From Gammaproteobacteria bacterium (GTDB lineage Bacteria > Pseudomonadota > Gammaproteobacteria > Burkholderiales > Burkholderiaceae_C): DNA of 59,623 bases. The notes beneath the pieces were generated by a model. That model made no database searches. It was given only the letters and a program-made list of their open reading frames with translations, and was not told the origin of the DNA. Positions 43,260 through 51,209 of the stretch are shown here, piece by piece. Position numbers and translations under genes: made by a program. Within the stretch, counting starts at the first letter, position 1; each line of letters starts with the position of its first letter. The stretch lies in assembly GCA_025359085.1 (NCBI GenBank), contig JANYHL010000035.1:1-59623 (forward strand). Reading direction: 5' to 3'.

Positions 43260-44807
43260 ATGACGACCGAAAACCTCAAACCTGCCGACTACCTGAAAAA
43301 AATCCTGACCGCCCGCGTCTATGACGTCGCGGTCGAGTCCGCCCTGGAGCCGGCCCACGCCCTGAGCCAGCGCCTGCACAACACCGTGCTGCTCAAGCGT
43401 GAGGACCAGCAGCCGGTGCACAGTTTCAAGCTGCGCGGGGCCTATAACAAAATGGTGCACCTGACGTCGGATCAGTTGAAGCAAGGCGTGATTTGCGCTT
43501 CGGCCGGCAACCATGCCCAAGGGGTGGCGCTCAGTGCGAAGCGTCTGGGCGCGCGCGCCGTCATCGTCATGCCGACCACCACACCGCGGCTCAAGGTCGA
43601 CGCGGTGCGTGGTTTTGGCGGCGAAGTGGTGTTGTTCGGTGACAGCTATTCCGATGCCTACGCCCATTCGCTGGAACTGGAGCAGCAGCAGGGTCTGACC
43701 TTTGTCCATCCGTTTGACGACCCGGACGTGATCGCTGGCCAGGGCACGATTGCGATGGAAATCTTGCGCCAGCACCAGGGTCGGCTCGACGCCGTGTTTG
43801 TGGCGATCGGTGGCGGCGGCCTGATCTCGGGCGTGGCCAACTACATCAAGGCGGTGCGCCCGGAGATCAAGGTGATTGGCGTGCAAATGAATGATTCCGA
43901 CGCCATGATGCAATCCGTCGCAGCGAAAAAACGTGTGACATTGCATGACGTCGGCCTGTTCTCGGACGGCACAGCGGTGAAACTGGTGGGCGAAGAAACC
44001 TTTCGCATTGCCCGCAAACTGGTCGACGAGTTCATCACGGTGGACACTGACGCGGTGTGCGCCGCCATCAAGGACGTTTTTGTCGACACCCGCAGCATTG
44101 TGGAGCCCGCCGGGGCGCTGGCCGTGGCGGCAATCAAGCAGTATGTGGCGACGCACAAAACCAAAGGCGAAACTTACGCCGCGATTTTGTGCGGTGCCAA
44201 CATGAACTTTGACCGCCTGCGCTTTGTCGCCGAGCGGGCCGAGGTGGGCGAAGAGCGTGAAGCCTTGCTGGCGGTGACCATCCCCGAGGCGCGCGGCAGC
44301 TTTCGGCGCTTTTGTGAGTTGATCGGCAGCCTGCCGGGTGGTCCGCGCAATGTGACCGAATTCAACTACCGCATCAGTGACGCCGCGCAAGCCCATGTGT
44401 TTGTGGGCCTGACCACGCATGGCAAAGGCGAATCGAGCAAGATTGCCGCCAACTTTTCCCGCCATGGCTTTGCCGCGCTGGATTTGACGCACGACGAACT
44501 GGCCAAGGAGCACATCCGCCATATGGTCGGTGGCCATTCAAAACTGGCGCAGGACGAACGGCTGCTGCGCTTTGTGTTCCCGGAGCGGCCCGGCGCCCTG
44601 CTGAAGTTCTTGAGCCTGATGCGTCCGGGCTGGAACATCAGCCTGTTTCACTACCGCAACCAAGGCGCGGACTACGGCCGTATTCTGGTCGGGCTGCAGG
44701 TGCCCGCCGCAGATGATGCCGACTTTGCCGAGTTTCTGAGCACCGTGGGTTACCCGTATGTGGAAGAAACCACCAACCCGGTGTACCGCATGTTTTTGCA
44801 GTCATGA
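43260..44807 (+). CDS. ilvA: Threonine ammonia-lyase, biosynthetic
   Basis: A 515-residue PLP enzyme making 2-oxobutanoate for isoleucine synthesis. The PLP lysine is Lys57 in HSFKLRGAYNKM, the phosphate loop is GGGGLISGVANY, and the ASAGNHAQGVALSA block is intact. Two ACT-like regulatory domains follow (about residues 335-420 starting REALLAVTIPEARGSFRRFC, and 430-515 starting RLLRFVFPERPGALLKFL), which mark the allosteric biosynthetic form inhibited by isoleucine. It overlaps the next gene by four bases. Confidence 0.97.
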   Translation: MTTENLKPADYLKKILTARVYDVAVESALEPAHALSQRLHNTVLLKREDQQPVHSFKLRGAYNKMVHLTSDQLKQGVICASAGNHAQGVALSAKRLGARAVIVMPTTTPRLKVDAVRGFGGEVVLFGDSYSDAYAHSLELEQQQGLTFVHPFDDPDVIAGQGTIAMEILRQHQGRLDAVFVAIGGGGLISGVANYIKAVRPEIKVIGVQMNDSDAMMQSVAAKKRVTLHDVGLFSDGTAVKLVGEETFRIARKLVDEFITVDTDAVCAAIKDVFVDTRSIVEPAGALAVAAIKQYVATHKTKGETYAAILCGANMNFDRLRFVAERAEVGEEREALLAVTIPEARGSFRRFCELIGSLPGGPRNVTEFNYRISDAAQAHVFVGLTTHGKGESSKIAANFSRHGFAALDLTHDELAKEHIRHMVGGHSKLAQDERLLRFVFPERPGALLKFLSLMRPGWNISLFHYRNQGADYGRILVGLQVPAADDADFAEFLSTVGYPYVEETTNPVYRMFLQS

Positions 44808-45715
44808 GCGCCTCGCTTGACGGCAAGCTGGTGGTGGCGATCTCCAGCCGGGCCTTGTTTGACTTTGAGGAAGAAAACGAGATTTTTGAGCAGGGCGATG
44901 ACCGCGCCTACATGGCCTTGCAGTTGCAGCGCCTGGACCTGCCTGCCAAGCCCGGCGTGGCGTTTTCGCTGGTGCAAAAGTTGATGGCGTTCAACGTGGT
45001 CGAAGCGGGCAATAACCAGCCGGTGGAGGTTGTGATCCTGTCGCGTAACGACCCGGTCAGCGGCCTGCGCGTGATGAAGTCGGCCGCGCATTACGGCCTG
45101 CCCATCACCCGCTGCAGCTTCACGCGCGGCGAGTCGCCCTGGCGCTACCTGAAACCCCTGCACGCCAACCTTTTTTTGAGCACCCATTTAAGCGACGTGC
45201 GCGCCGCGCTCGACGCTGGTGTGCCCGCCGCGCAGGTCTATCCGCAATCGGTTCACGCTGGCGACGCCTATCCGCATGAAGTGCGCATTGCTTTTGACGG
45301 TGACGCCGTGCTGTTCAGCGACGAGGCCGAGCGCGTCTACCAGGCCCAGGGCCTGCAGGCCTTTCAACAACACGAGACCGACCGGGCGCAGCAGCCCCTG
45401 CTGGCGGGGCCGTTCAAGCCGCTGCTGGCGGCCCTGCAGCGCCTGCAACAAGCCGGCACGCCCCGCATGCGCATCCGCACCGCGCTGGTCACCGCCCGCA
45501 GTGCCCCGGCGCACGAGCGCGCCATCCGCACGTTGATGAACTGGAACATTGAGGTTGATGAAGCGATGTTTCTAGGCGGCTTGCCCAAGGGCGAATTCTT
45601 GCGCGAATTTGAGCCCGATTTCTTTTTTGACGACCAGACCGGCCATGTGGATGCCGCCTCGCAGCATGTGCCGTCCGGTCATGTGGCCAGCGGGGTATCG
45701 AACCCGGCGTCGTGA
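44804..45715 (+). CDS. Cytosolic 5'-nucleotidase (cN-I type)
   Basis: A 303-residue 5'-nucleotidase of the PF06189 family, which removes phosphate from nucleoside monophosphates. Family blocks: VVAISSRALFDFEEENEIF, GVAFSLVQKLMAFN, VEVVILSRNDPVSGLRVM, ITRCSFTRGESPWRYLKPL, AYPHEVRIAFDGDAVLFSDE and EVDEAMFLGGLPKGEFL. The start overlaps the ilvA stop (ATGA at 44804). The last about 45 codons (FEPDFFFDDQTGHVDAASQH onward) are duplicated downstream at 46350-46484, beyond an intervening toxin-antitoxin pair, so this 3' end may have been supplied or copied during insertion. Confidence 0.92.
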   Translation: MSASLDGKLVVAISSRALFDFEEENEIFEQGDDRAYMALQLQRLDLPAKPGVAFSLVQKLMAFNVVEAGNNQPVEVVILSRNDPVSGLRVMKSAAHYGLPITRCSFTRGESPWRYLKPLHANLFLSTHLSDVRAALDAGVPAAQVYPQSVHAGDAYPHEVRIAFDGDAVLFSDEAERVYQAQGLQAFQQHETDRAQQPLLAGPFKPLLAALQRLQQAGTPRMRIRTALVTARSAPAHERAIRTLMNWNIEVDEAMFLGGLPKGEFLREFEPDFFFDDQTGHVDAASQHVPSGHVASGVSNPAS

Positions 45716-45749
45716 ACCGCGTGCATCGCAATTGCACTACAATTTGCCA

Positions 45750-46031
45750 ATGAAAACCACAACGCTTCCTTCGGTGCGGGTGCAACCAGAATTTCGGGCT
45801 GAAGTTGAGGCCATGCTGCACGACAGCGAGACGCTGTCTGAGTTCGTTGCAAGTTCGGTCCGCGAAAACGTCCAACGCCGTCGCCATCAGCAGGAGTTCA
45901 TTCGCCGGGGCATTGCCTCATTGGAGAGTGCCAAACTGAGCGGTGCGTACGTTGATGCAGAGGTGCTGATTGCGCGTCTGGCGCACAAGCTTGAGCAGGC
46001 ACGCGCGAAGCAATCTGCGGCTGCGCGGTGA
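45750..46031 (+). CDS. Ribbon-helix-helix antitoxin of a type II toxin-antitoxin pair
   Basis: A 93-residue protein starting KTTTLPSVRVQPEFRAEVE, an N-terminal RHH DNA-binding fold (beta strand PSVRVQPEF, then helices through LSEFVASSVRENVQRRR). The C-terminal part (EFIRRGIASLESAKLSGAYV) would wrap the toxin. A TACAAT minus-10 lies at 45738-45743, only six bases ahead of the ATG, so the message may be leaderless; GCAATTGC (45729-45736) overlaps it and is a plausible autoregulatory site. The stop overlaps the toxin start, as expected for such pairs. Confidence 0.85.
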   Translation: MKTTTLPSVRVQPEFRAEVEAMLHDSETLSEFVASSVRENVQRRRHQQEFIRRGIASLESAKLSGAYVDAEVLIARLAHKLEQARAKQSAAAR

Positions 46032-46345
46032 GCTTCCAGGTTCGACTGACGGTTGATGCCGCCGAAGATTTGGAGCGCTTATTTGATTTTGTGTTGCAAC
46101 GCGAACTGCAAGGTCACAGCGGTGATCTCGACCTGGCGGACAGGGCGCTGCAAGCCATCAAGGACGGCATGGCCACCCTGCGCACGTCGCCGTTCACTTG
46201 CCGCAAAGCGGGTTCCAGTCCATTTCTGCGCGAGTTGGTGATCCCATTTGGCCGGTCGGGCTATATCGCGCTTTTCGAGATCATTGACAGCGAAACCGTC
46301 GTCGTTGCGGCAGTGCGACATCAGCTTGAAGATGATTACCACTGA
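46028..46345 (+). CDS. RelE/ParE-family toxin
   Basis: A 105-residue toxin starting at a GTG that overlaps the antitoxin stop. The ParE pattern is visible: VRLTVDAAEDLERLFDFV, then DLADRALQAIKDGMATLRTS, PFLRELVIPFGRSGYIALFE and VVVAAVRHQLEDDYH. ParE-type members poison gyrase while RelE-type members cut mRNA; the sequence is closer to ParE but the target is inferred. The pair is bracketed by two copies of the nucleotidase gene end. Confidence 0.87.
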   Translation: MSFQVRLTVDAAEDLERLFDFVLQRELQGHSGDLDLADRALQAIKDGMATLRTSPFTCRKAGSSPFLRELVIPFGRSGYIALFEIIDSETVVVAAVRHQLEDDYH

Positions 46346-46349
46346 GCAG

Positions 46350-46484
46350 GTGACCTGCCCAAGGGCGTTCTTATGTAGGTTCGAGCCTGATTTTTTTGAC
46401 GACCAGACCGGGCATGTGGATGCCGCGTCGCAACATGTGCCCTCGGGCCATGTGGCCAGCGGGGTATCTAACCCGGTCGTGTGA
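46350..46484 (+). pseudogene. Duplicated 3' end of the 5'-nucleotidase gene
   Basis: From CTGCCCAAGGGCG through a short degraded stretch, the DNA resumes as FEPDFFDDQTGHVDAASQHV and ends GHVASGVSNPVV plus stop. It parallels 45584-45716 inside the intact gene, with silent changes and a few small deletions. It has no start and is not a gene. It marks the right edge of the toxin-antitoxin insertion. Confidence 0.85.
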
Positions 46485-46499
46485 CGGTCGTGGTGGCCG

Positions 46500-46570
46500 A
46501 GCTTGGGGTATGGCCCCCCGCCTCATACTGTCAAATGCCCAGAAATCGGCGTGGGCCCATACCCCAAGCT
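46500..46570. repeat. Perfect 14-bp inverted repeat
   Basis: AGCTTGGGGTATGG (46500-46513) and CCATACCCCAAGCT (46557-46570) are exact complements across 43 bases. It lies in the 462-base gene-free stretch between the nucleotidase fragment and the Abi-like gene. The function is unknown. Confidence 0.7.
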
Positions 46571-46644
46571 CTGCTGGCGGAATCTTTGGTCCACGCGGCG
46601 GGTTTGATTCGCGCGAAGGACAAGTCTGAGCATGTGCTGTCGTT

Positions 46645-46733
46645 CAGCATTCCTTTGTCACAGCGTTTCTTGGTCTCAGGTAATAACCCGCCCTGGTCCG
46701 GATAGCTGCTGTTGGTTCGAGCCTTCGTTGGGG
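46645..46733 (+). repeat. Left terminal inverted repeat of the islet
   Basis: 89 bases starting CAGCATTCCTTTGTCACAGC; its inverted partner starts at 48151 on the minus strand. The innermost eight bases have diverged. Confidence 0.7.
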
Positions 46734-46834
46734 AACCAATTTTCTACAGCGTGCACCCATGCTGGACATTCTTGCTGGGACAGCAACGCGTATAGCCCCC
46801 GTGTCCCCCAATTGGGGGATGGTGTGAAGCTAGA

Positions 46835-46863
46835 TTGACGACGACTATGATCAGGTGTATTTA
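46835..46863 (+). promoter_or_regulatory. Sigma-70 promoter of the Abi-like gene
   Basis: TTGACG (46835-46840), a 17-base spacer and TATTTA (46858-46863) form a plausible promoter. Transcription would start near 46870, placing the poly-G hairpin in the leader. A perfect CCCCCAATTGGGGG palindrome lies just upstream (46805-46818). Confidence 0.5.
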
Positions 46864-46866
46864 CAG

Positions 46867-46900
46867 CCCCCCGTGTTACTTGAACGGGGGGGGGGGGGGG
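46867..46900 (+). repeat. Poly-G tract (15 G) facing a C run in the Abi leader
   Basis: Fifteen consecutive G residues (46886-46900) follow CCCCCCGT (46867-46874) and AC, so the leader can fold into a GC hairpin whose stem depends on tract length. The tract ends 46 bases before the TTG start of the Abi-like gene. Long homopolymers change length by slippage during replication, and also suffer sequencing errors. Confidence 0.75.
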
Positions 46901-46946
46901 CCGCTGGGGCCAACTCAACGCCAACGTTATTCATAGGGAACACATC

Positions 46947-47885
46947 TTGGCTATTTTTGACTTATTTTCGAAACGCCAGAAAAAACTACGAGGAGATGTC
47001 CCAGACGTTTACGTCTATGACGATCTACCTTCTGCCCTCAGAACTCAGATCGTTCATATCTGGCTGGACACACTGGGAAATAGGGCAAACTATTATGATG
47101 AAGGGAAAGCTCACGAATACTACTCATTCATTGTGAATACTCTTTGCCGAGAATATGGCCTTTTTAAACTGCCTGGTACTAAGGACTATGGCGATCGAGA
47201 ATATATTAATGAGTTAACAAACTTCTTTCTTCACGAGCAGGATATTGAGCGTTCAATTGATGCGGTGGAGCTTTCATTCCGAGCAATTGATCGTGTCACT
47301 AGAGACTACTACTATCTACATCGTCAAAATGCAGATGATTTAGCCGATGCGGCAATTAAGGAATTGAATGGGCGATTCAAAGAGCATGGCGTTGGCTATC
47401 AGTTTGCTGATGGCGAAATGATTCGAGTCGATTCAGAACTAGTCCACTCAGAAGTCGTAAAACCAGCATTACGCCTTTTGAATCAAAAAAATTACGCTGG
47501 CGCGCAGCAGGAGTTTCTCAAAGCCCATGAGCATTACCGACACGGGAATGAGAAGGAGGCGCTCAACGAGTGCTTAAAGGCATTCGAAAGCCTGATGAAG
47601 TCAATTTGCGACAAACGTGGCTGGGGATACAGCGGCAACGCTACCGCGAAGAATCTGATTCAGGCATGCTTGGACAATGGCCTTATTCCTGCGTTTTGGC
47701 AACAGAACTTCACTTCGTTGCGAAGCTTGCTGGAAAGTAGCATCCCGACCGGTCGTAATAAATTGGGTGGTCACGGTCAAGGAGTCGCAGCGACAACGGT
47801 TCCAGATTATTTGGTTGCGTACATGCTTCATATGACTGCCTCCGCGCTCGTTTTTCTTGGCGAAGCTGAGGCTTCGTTGCCATAA
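46947..47885 (+). CDS. HEPN/AbiJ-like abortive-infection protein (STM4504/CBY_0614-like)
   Basis: A 312-residue protein starting at a TTG (46947) with GGGA ahead. The N-terminal part (AIFDLFSKRQKKLRGDVPDV, LRTQIVHIWLDTLGN, about residues 1-150) matches the N-terminal domain of AbiJ/STM4504-type proteins. The C-terminal part (about 195-305) contains EALNECLKAFESLMKSICDK and the HEPN-type RNase motif RNKLGGHGQG (Arg270, His276; R-x5-H). HEPN domains of this sort cut RNA in phage-triggered abortive infection. The gene is clearly AT-richer than its surroundings and lies within inverted repeats, signs of transfer. The defence role is inferred from the family. Confidence 0.8.
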   Translation: MAIFDLFSKRQKKLRGDVPDVYVYDDLPSALRTQIVHIWLDTLGNRANYYDEGKAHEYYSFIVNTLCREYGLFKLPGTKDYGDREYINELTNFFLHEQDIERSIDAVELSFRAIDRVTRDYYYLHRQNADDLADAAIKELNGRFKEHGVGYQFADGEMIRVDSELVHSEVVKPALRLLNQKNYAGAQQEFLKAHEHYRHGNEKEALNECLKAFESLMKSICDKRGWGYSGNATAKNLIQACLDNGLIPAFWQQNFTSLRSLLESSIPTGRNKLGGHGQGVAATTVPDYLVAYMLHMTASALVFLGEAEASLP

Positions 47886-48232
47886 AATCGCACAACCTGA
47901 TATTCGACCAGACCTGCGCAAAAAGCCGCGCAGGCCAGTTAGTCTACGGTGATCGGAAGTCGAACGTTCGCTTTTGACGAGTCGGTCTGAAATGGGCACA
48001 GATCACCGGGTTAGACAGTCAAAATGACTACCTTCCAGTTCTCAGAATCGACTTCTTTGGGGGGCGAAGCAAGGCTCGAACCAACAGCATCAATCCAGAC
48101 CAGGGCGGGTCATGACTTGATGCCAAGAAACGCTGCAACAAGGGAATGCCGACTGGCCGCAGCCAGTTTGAAACGGTAATTGGCACCGCTGTCCCAATTA
48201 CCCTTCAGATCGGATCGGGCAGCAAAGCCGAC
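47886..48232. other. Gene-free stretch right of the Abi-like gene
   Basis: No gene was seen. CCTGCGC/GCGCAGG (47913-47919, 47928-47934) is a possible weak terminator for the Abi-like gene. The right terminal repeat of the islet occupies 48061-48151, followed by about 80 bases to the queC stop. Confidence 0.5.
48061..48151 (-). repeat. Right terminal inverted repeat of the islet
   Basis: Read on the minus strand it starts CGGCATTCCCTTGTTGCAGC and follows the left repeat through GGTTCGAGCCTT, with about 13 mismatches in 81 bases. Confidence 0.7.
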
Positions 48233-48964
48233 TCAAACCCTCGGCGCCGCAGCAAAGCGCGCATAACCGCGCGCCCGCAGCAAACAAGCCGGGCACTCGC
48301 CGCAGCCGTAACCCCAGGCATGGCGGTGCTGGCGGTCTCCCAGGTAGCAGGTGTGGGTGTGTTCGATGATCAGGTCCAACAGCGCGTCGCCACCGCCCGC
48401 CACGCCGGATTTGTCGCCCAGGTCGTGCGCCAGTGCCCAGGTGGCGGCCTTGTCGATCCACATCAGAGGGGTCTCAATCAAGAAGCGCTTGTCCATGCCG
48501 AGCGACAGCGCCAGCTGCATCGCCTTCATCGTGTCGTCGCGGCAATCGGGGTAGCCGGAAAAGTCGGTTTCGCACACGCCCGTGACCAGCACCTGCAAAT
48601 CGCGCCGGTAGGCCAGCGCCGCGGCCAGGGTCAAAAACAGCAGGTTGCGCCCCGGCACAAAGGTGTTGGGCAGGCCGCTTTGTTCCATCTTGAAGGCCGT
48701 GTCGCGCGTCAGCGAGGTGTCGCTGACTTCGCCCAGCACCGCCAGGTCCAGCAGATGGTCCTGGCCCAGCTTCTCGGCCCAGTGCGGGAATTTGGCCCGG
48801 ATTTCAGCCAGCACGACCAGGCGCGCATCGAGCTCAACCCGGTGGCGCTGGCGGTAGTCAAAGGCAATGGTTTCCACCCGCTGGTACTTGCTGAGGGCCA
48901 GCGCCAGGCAGGTGGTGGAGTCCTGGCCGCCAGAAAAAAGAACGAGGGCTGTGGTGTGCATCAT
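48233..48964 (-). CDS. queC: 7-cyano-7-deazaguanine synthase QueC
   Basis: A 243-residue ATP-dependent enzyme converting 7-carboxy-7-deazaguanine to preQ0 in queuosine synthesis. The PP-loop is [19 protein letters not shown]. Zinc ligands form the C-terminal cluster beginning [20 protein letters not shown] and ending [29 protein letters not shown] and [18 protein letters not shown] are QueC-specific. The start is one of two adjacent ATGs (48964 or 48961). It is the first conserved gene to the right of the accessory region. Confidence 0.97.
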   Translation of the reverse strand: MMHTTALVLFSGGQDSTTCLALALSKYQRVETIAFDYRQRHRVELDARLVVLAEIRAKFPHWAEKLGQDHLLDLAVLGEVSDTSLTRDTAFKMEQSGLPNTFVPGRNLLFLTLAAALAYRRDLQVLVTGVCETDFSGYPDCRDDTMKAMQLALSLGMDKRFLIETPLMWIDKAATWALAHDLGDKSGVAGGGDALLDLIIEHTHTCYLGDRQHRHAWGYGCGECPACLLRARGYARFAAAPRV

Positions 48965-49002
48965 GAAGCGGTCGGGGCAATGCGTCGTGCGCCGGTATTG
49001 TA

Positions 49003-49449
49003 TTAATAAGGATTCTCGAACCCCAGCCGGGCCATGATCTCGCTCTCGCGCAATTCCATGACCTGGGCGTCCTCTTCGTCGTCGTGATCCCAGCCTTGGG
49101 CGTGCAATGCGCCGTGCACCAGCAGGTGGGCGTAGTGCTCGTCCAGCGTCTTGCCTTGATCCTTGGCTTCTTGGGCCACCACCGGTGCGCACAGCACCAG
49201 ATCGGCGCTGACGACGGGCTCCTGCGCATAGTCAAAAGTCAGCACATTGGTGGCGTAGTCTTTTTTGCGGTAGTCGCGGTTCAAGGCCTGGCCCTCAATG
49301 GCATCCACAATGCGCACGGTGATTTCGGCGTCGCTTTGCAGCGCATGGCGAAGCCAGCGCGCCACCTTGTGGCGGGGCAGGGCGGCGCGGTGCGGGGCGG
49401 CATTTTCAAGTTTGCCAAATTGCAGCGAAAGAGTCAGTTGGTTCAACAT
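49003..49449 (-). CDS. ybeY: Endoribonuclease YbeY (rRNA maturation factor)
   Basis: A 148-residue metal-dependent RNase needed for 16S rRNA 3' maturation and ribosome quality control. The zinc motif HGxLHxxGxDH is [11 protein letters not shown] near residue 115. [19 protein letters not shown] is family-typical. It is next to phoH, as in many bacteria. Its start lies at the edge of a dispersed repeat that fills the gap to phoH, so the leader is repeat sequence. Confidence 0.96.
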   Translation of the reverse strand: MLNQLTLSLQFGKLENAAPHRAALPRHKVARWLRHALQSDAEITVRIVDAIEGQALNRDYRKKDYATNVLTFDYAQEPVVSADLVLCAPVVAQEAKDQGKTLDEHYAHLLVHGALHAQGWDHDDEEDAQVMELRESEIMARLGFENPY

Positions 49450-49515
49450 AATTTATAAGCAAAATAGGCCGCTAGCCCGCGTGAAATAAGCGTAACCAGC
49501 TATTGTTTCGGTAGT
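49448..49515 (-). repeat. Dispersed repeat, copy between phoH and ybeY
   Basis: On the minus strand: ACTACCGAAACAATAGCTGG, CGCTTATTTCACGCGGGCTA and GCGGCCTATTTTGCTTATAA. It occupies nearly the whole 74-base gap and touches the ybeY start codon. Confidence 0.7.
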
Positions 49516-49523
49516 AATTCGGA

Positions 49524-50570
49524 TCAGACCGGTTTCTGGCGCGCACGCGCCCGCGGCGCCGGGCCTGCCACTTCGTCGTCGAAGCCGTCGTCCTGGCGTC
49601 GCTGCGCTGCGCTGGCGCGCCCGGGCGCATCGTAGGCGTCCACAATGCGTGCCACCAGCGGGTGGCGCACCACGTCGGCACTGGTCAGGCGGCAAATGGC
49701 AATGCCGGGCACGCGTTTCAAGACGCGCTCGGCGTCGATCAAGCCACTGAGCTGGGTTTTGGGCAGGTCAATCTGGCTCACGTCACCGGTCACCACCGCT
49801 TTGGAGCCGAAGCCGATGCGGGTCAAAAACATTTTCATCTGCTCGGGCGTGGTGTTTTGCGCCTCGTCCAGAATCACAAACGCGGTGTTGAGCGTGCGCC
49901 CGCGCATGAAGGCCAGCGGTGCGACCTCGATGGTCTGGCGCTCAAACGCTTTTTGCACCTGCTCAAAGCCCATCAAGTCATACAGCGCGTCGTACAGCGG
50001 GCGCAGGTAGGGGTCGATCTTTTGCGCCAGGTCGCCCGGCAAATAACCGAGTCGCTCGCCGGCCTCCACCGCCGGGCGGGTCAGCACAATGCGTTGCACG
50101 GTACTGCGCTGCAAGGCGTCCACCGCCATCGCCACCGCCAGGTAGGTTTTGCCGGTGCCGGCCGGGCCAATGCCGAAGGTGATGTCGTGGCTGGTGATGC
50201 TGTCCAGGTAGCTGGCCTGGTTCAGCGTGCGGGGTTTGAGGTCGCTGCGCTTGGTTTTCAGACCCGGGCCGTCCGACGCGTTCATGTCGACGTCACCCGC
50301 CAGCATCAGTTGCACGGTGGCGGGCTCGATCGGGCGCGCCGCGATTTCATACAGGGCTTGCAGCATTTCCATGCCACGCTTGCTATTGGCTTTGCTGCCA
50401 TCGACCTTGAACTGCTCGTGCCGATGCGCAATTTTGACTTGCAGCGCGACCTCGATCGTGCGCAGGTGCTCGTCCATCGGACCGCACAGGTGGCTCAAGC
50501 GGCTGTTGTTGGGCGGGGAAAACAGGTGTCTGAGAATCAAGTTGATAATTCCAAAATAAATTTCCCCCAT
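49524..50570 (-). CDS. PhoH family ATPase (PhoH-like)
   Basis: A P-loop ATPase of the PhoH/YbeZ type, usually the partner of YbeY in RNA metabolism. Walker A is [19 protein letters not shown] and Walker B is [40 protein letters not shown] and [16 protein letters not shown] complete the domain; a basic tail (RARARQKP) may bind RNA. The start is uncertain: the ATG at 50570 adds [11 protein letters not shown], whereas a TTG at 50543 would give [11 protein letters not shown], closer to relatives. The gene is divergent from ruvA with 12 bases (or about 40) between starts. Confidence 0.93.
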   Translation of the reverse strand: MGEIYFGIINLILRHLFSPPNNSRLSHLCGPMDEHLRTIEVALQVKIAHRHEQFKVDGSKANSKRGMEMLQALYEIAARPIEPATVQLMLAGDVDMNASDGPGLKTKRSDLKPRTLNQASYLDSITSHDITFGIGPAGTGKTYLAVAMAVDALQRSTVQRIVLTRPAVEAGERLGYLPGDLAQKIDPYLRPLYDALYDLMGFEQVQKAFERQTIEVAPLAFMRGRTLNTAFVILDEAQNTTPEQMKMFLTRIGFGSKAVVTGDVSQIDLPKTQLSGLIDAERVLKRVPGIAICRLTSADVVRHPLVARIVDAYDAPGRASAAQRRQDDGFDDEVAGPAPRARARQKPV

Positions 50571-50582
50571 GATAGGCAATAA

Positions 50583-51155
50583 ATGATCGGCAAATTAACG
50601 GGCACGCTCGACGACAAAAATCCACCGCAAGTCATTGTGGACTGCCACGGCGTGGGCTACGAGGTGTTGGTTCCCATGAGCACCTTTTACAACCTGCCGG
50701 AGCTGGGCGCGCGGGTCAGCCTGCTGACGCATTTTGTGGTGCGTGAAGACGCGCAGATTCTGTATGGTTTTGCCACCCGCCAGGAGCGCGCCGCTTTTCG
50801 TGAACTGATCAAAATATCAGGCGTCGGGCCGCGTACCGCACTCTCGGTGCTGTCGGGCATGAGTGTGGCCGAGCTGGCGCAAGCTGTCACGCTGCAAGAG
50901 GGCGCACGGCTGATGAAGGTGCCGGGCATCGGCAAGAAAACCGCCGAGCGTTTGCTGCTGGAGCTTAAAGGCAAGCTCGGCCCCGATATCGGCGTGCCCG
51001 CCAGTGTGGTCAATGACAGTCAGGCTGACATTTTGCAGGCGCTGCTGGCGCTCGGCTACAGCGACAAGGAAGCCGCCGCCGCCTTGAAGGCGCTGCCCCA
51101 TGACGTGGGCGTGAGCGAGGGCATCCGGCTGGCGCTGCGGGCGCTGGCGAAGTAG
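50583..51155 (+). CDS. ruvA: Holliday junction branch migration protein RuvA
   Basis: A 190-residue RuvA that tetramerises on Holliday junctions and recruits the RuvB motor. Domain I starts [20 protein letters not shown]; the helix-hairpin-helix domain II has [20 protein letters not shown] and [20 protein letters not shown]; domain III ([20 protein letters not shown]) binds RuvB. ruvB is not the next gene, so the pair is split or ruvB lies elsewhere. Confidence 0.97.
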   Translation: MIGKLTGTLDDKNPPQVIVDCHGVGYEVLVPMSTFYNLPELGARVSLLTHFVVREDAQILYGFATRQERAAFRELIKISGVGPRTALSVLSGMSVAELAQAVTLQEGARLMKVPGIGKKTAERLLLELKGKLGPDIGVPASVVNDSQADILQALLALGYSDKEAAAALKALPHDVGVSEGIRLALRALAK

Positions 51156-51209
51156 CCCATGCCGCCCGCCTGCGGGTCCAGGGCAGCCCGTGGCCGTGTC
51201 AGCGCCCCT

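Larger units (their letters stand above)
46645..48151. mobile_element. 1.5-kb islet with terminal inverted repeats carrying the Abi-like gene
   Basis: Left repeat 46645-46733 and right repeat 48061-48151 are inverted copies, about 84% identical over the first 81 bases. Shared strings include CAGCGTTTCTTGG, ACCCGCCCTGGTC and TGCTGTTGGTTCGAGCCTT. Between them lies a single AT-richer gene with its own promoter. No transposase was found, so it may be a non-autonomous element or two repeat units that recruited cargo. Confidence 0.6.

Noticed and set aside
43197-44537. A 446-residue open frame opposite ilvA
   Set aside because: Pure shadow of a conserved enzyme gene.
46700-46735. GGTTCGAGCC string suggesting a tRNA T-arm
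   Set aside because: No acceptor stem, anticodon arm or CCA end can be folded around it; the string belongs to the terminal inverted repeat of the islet.
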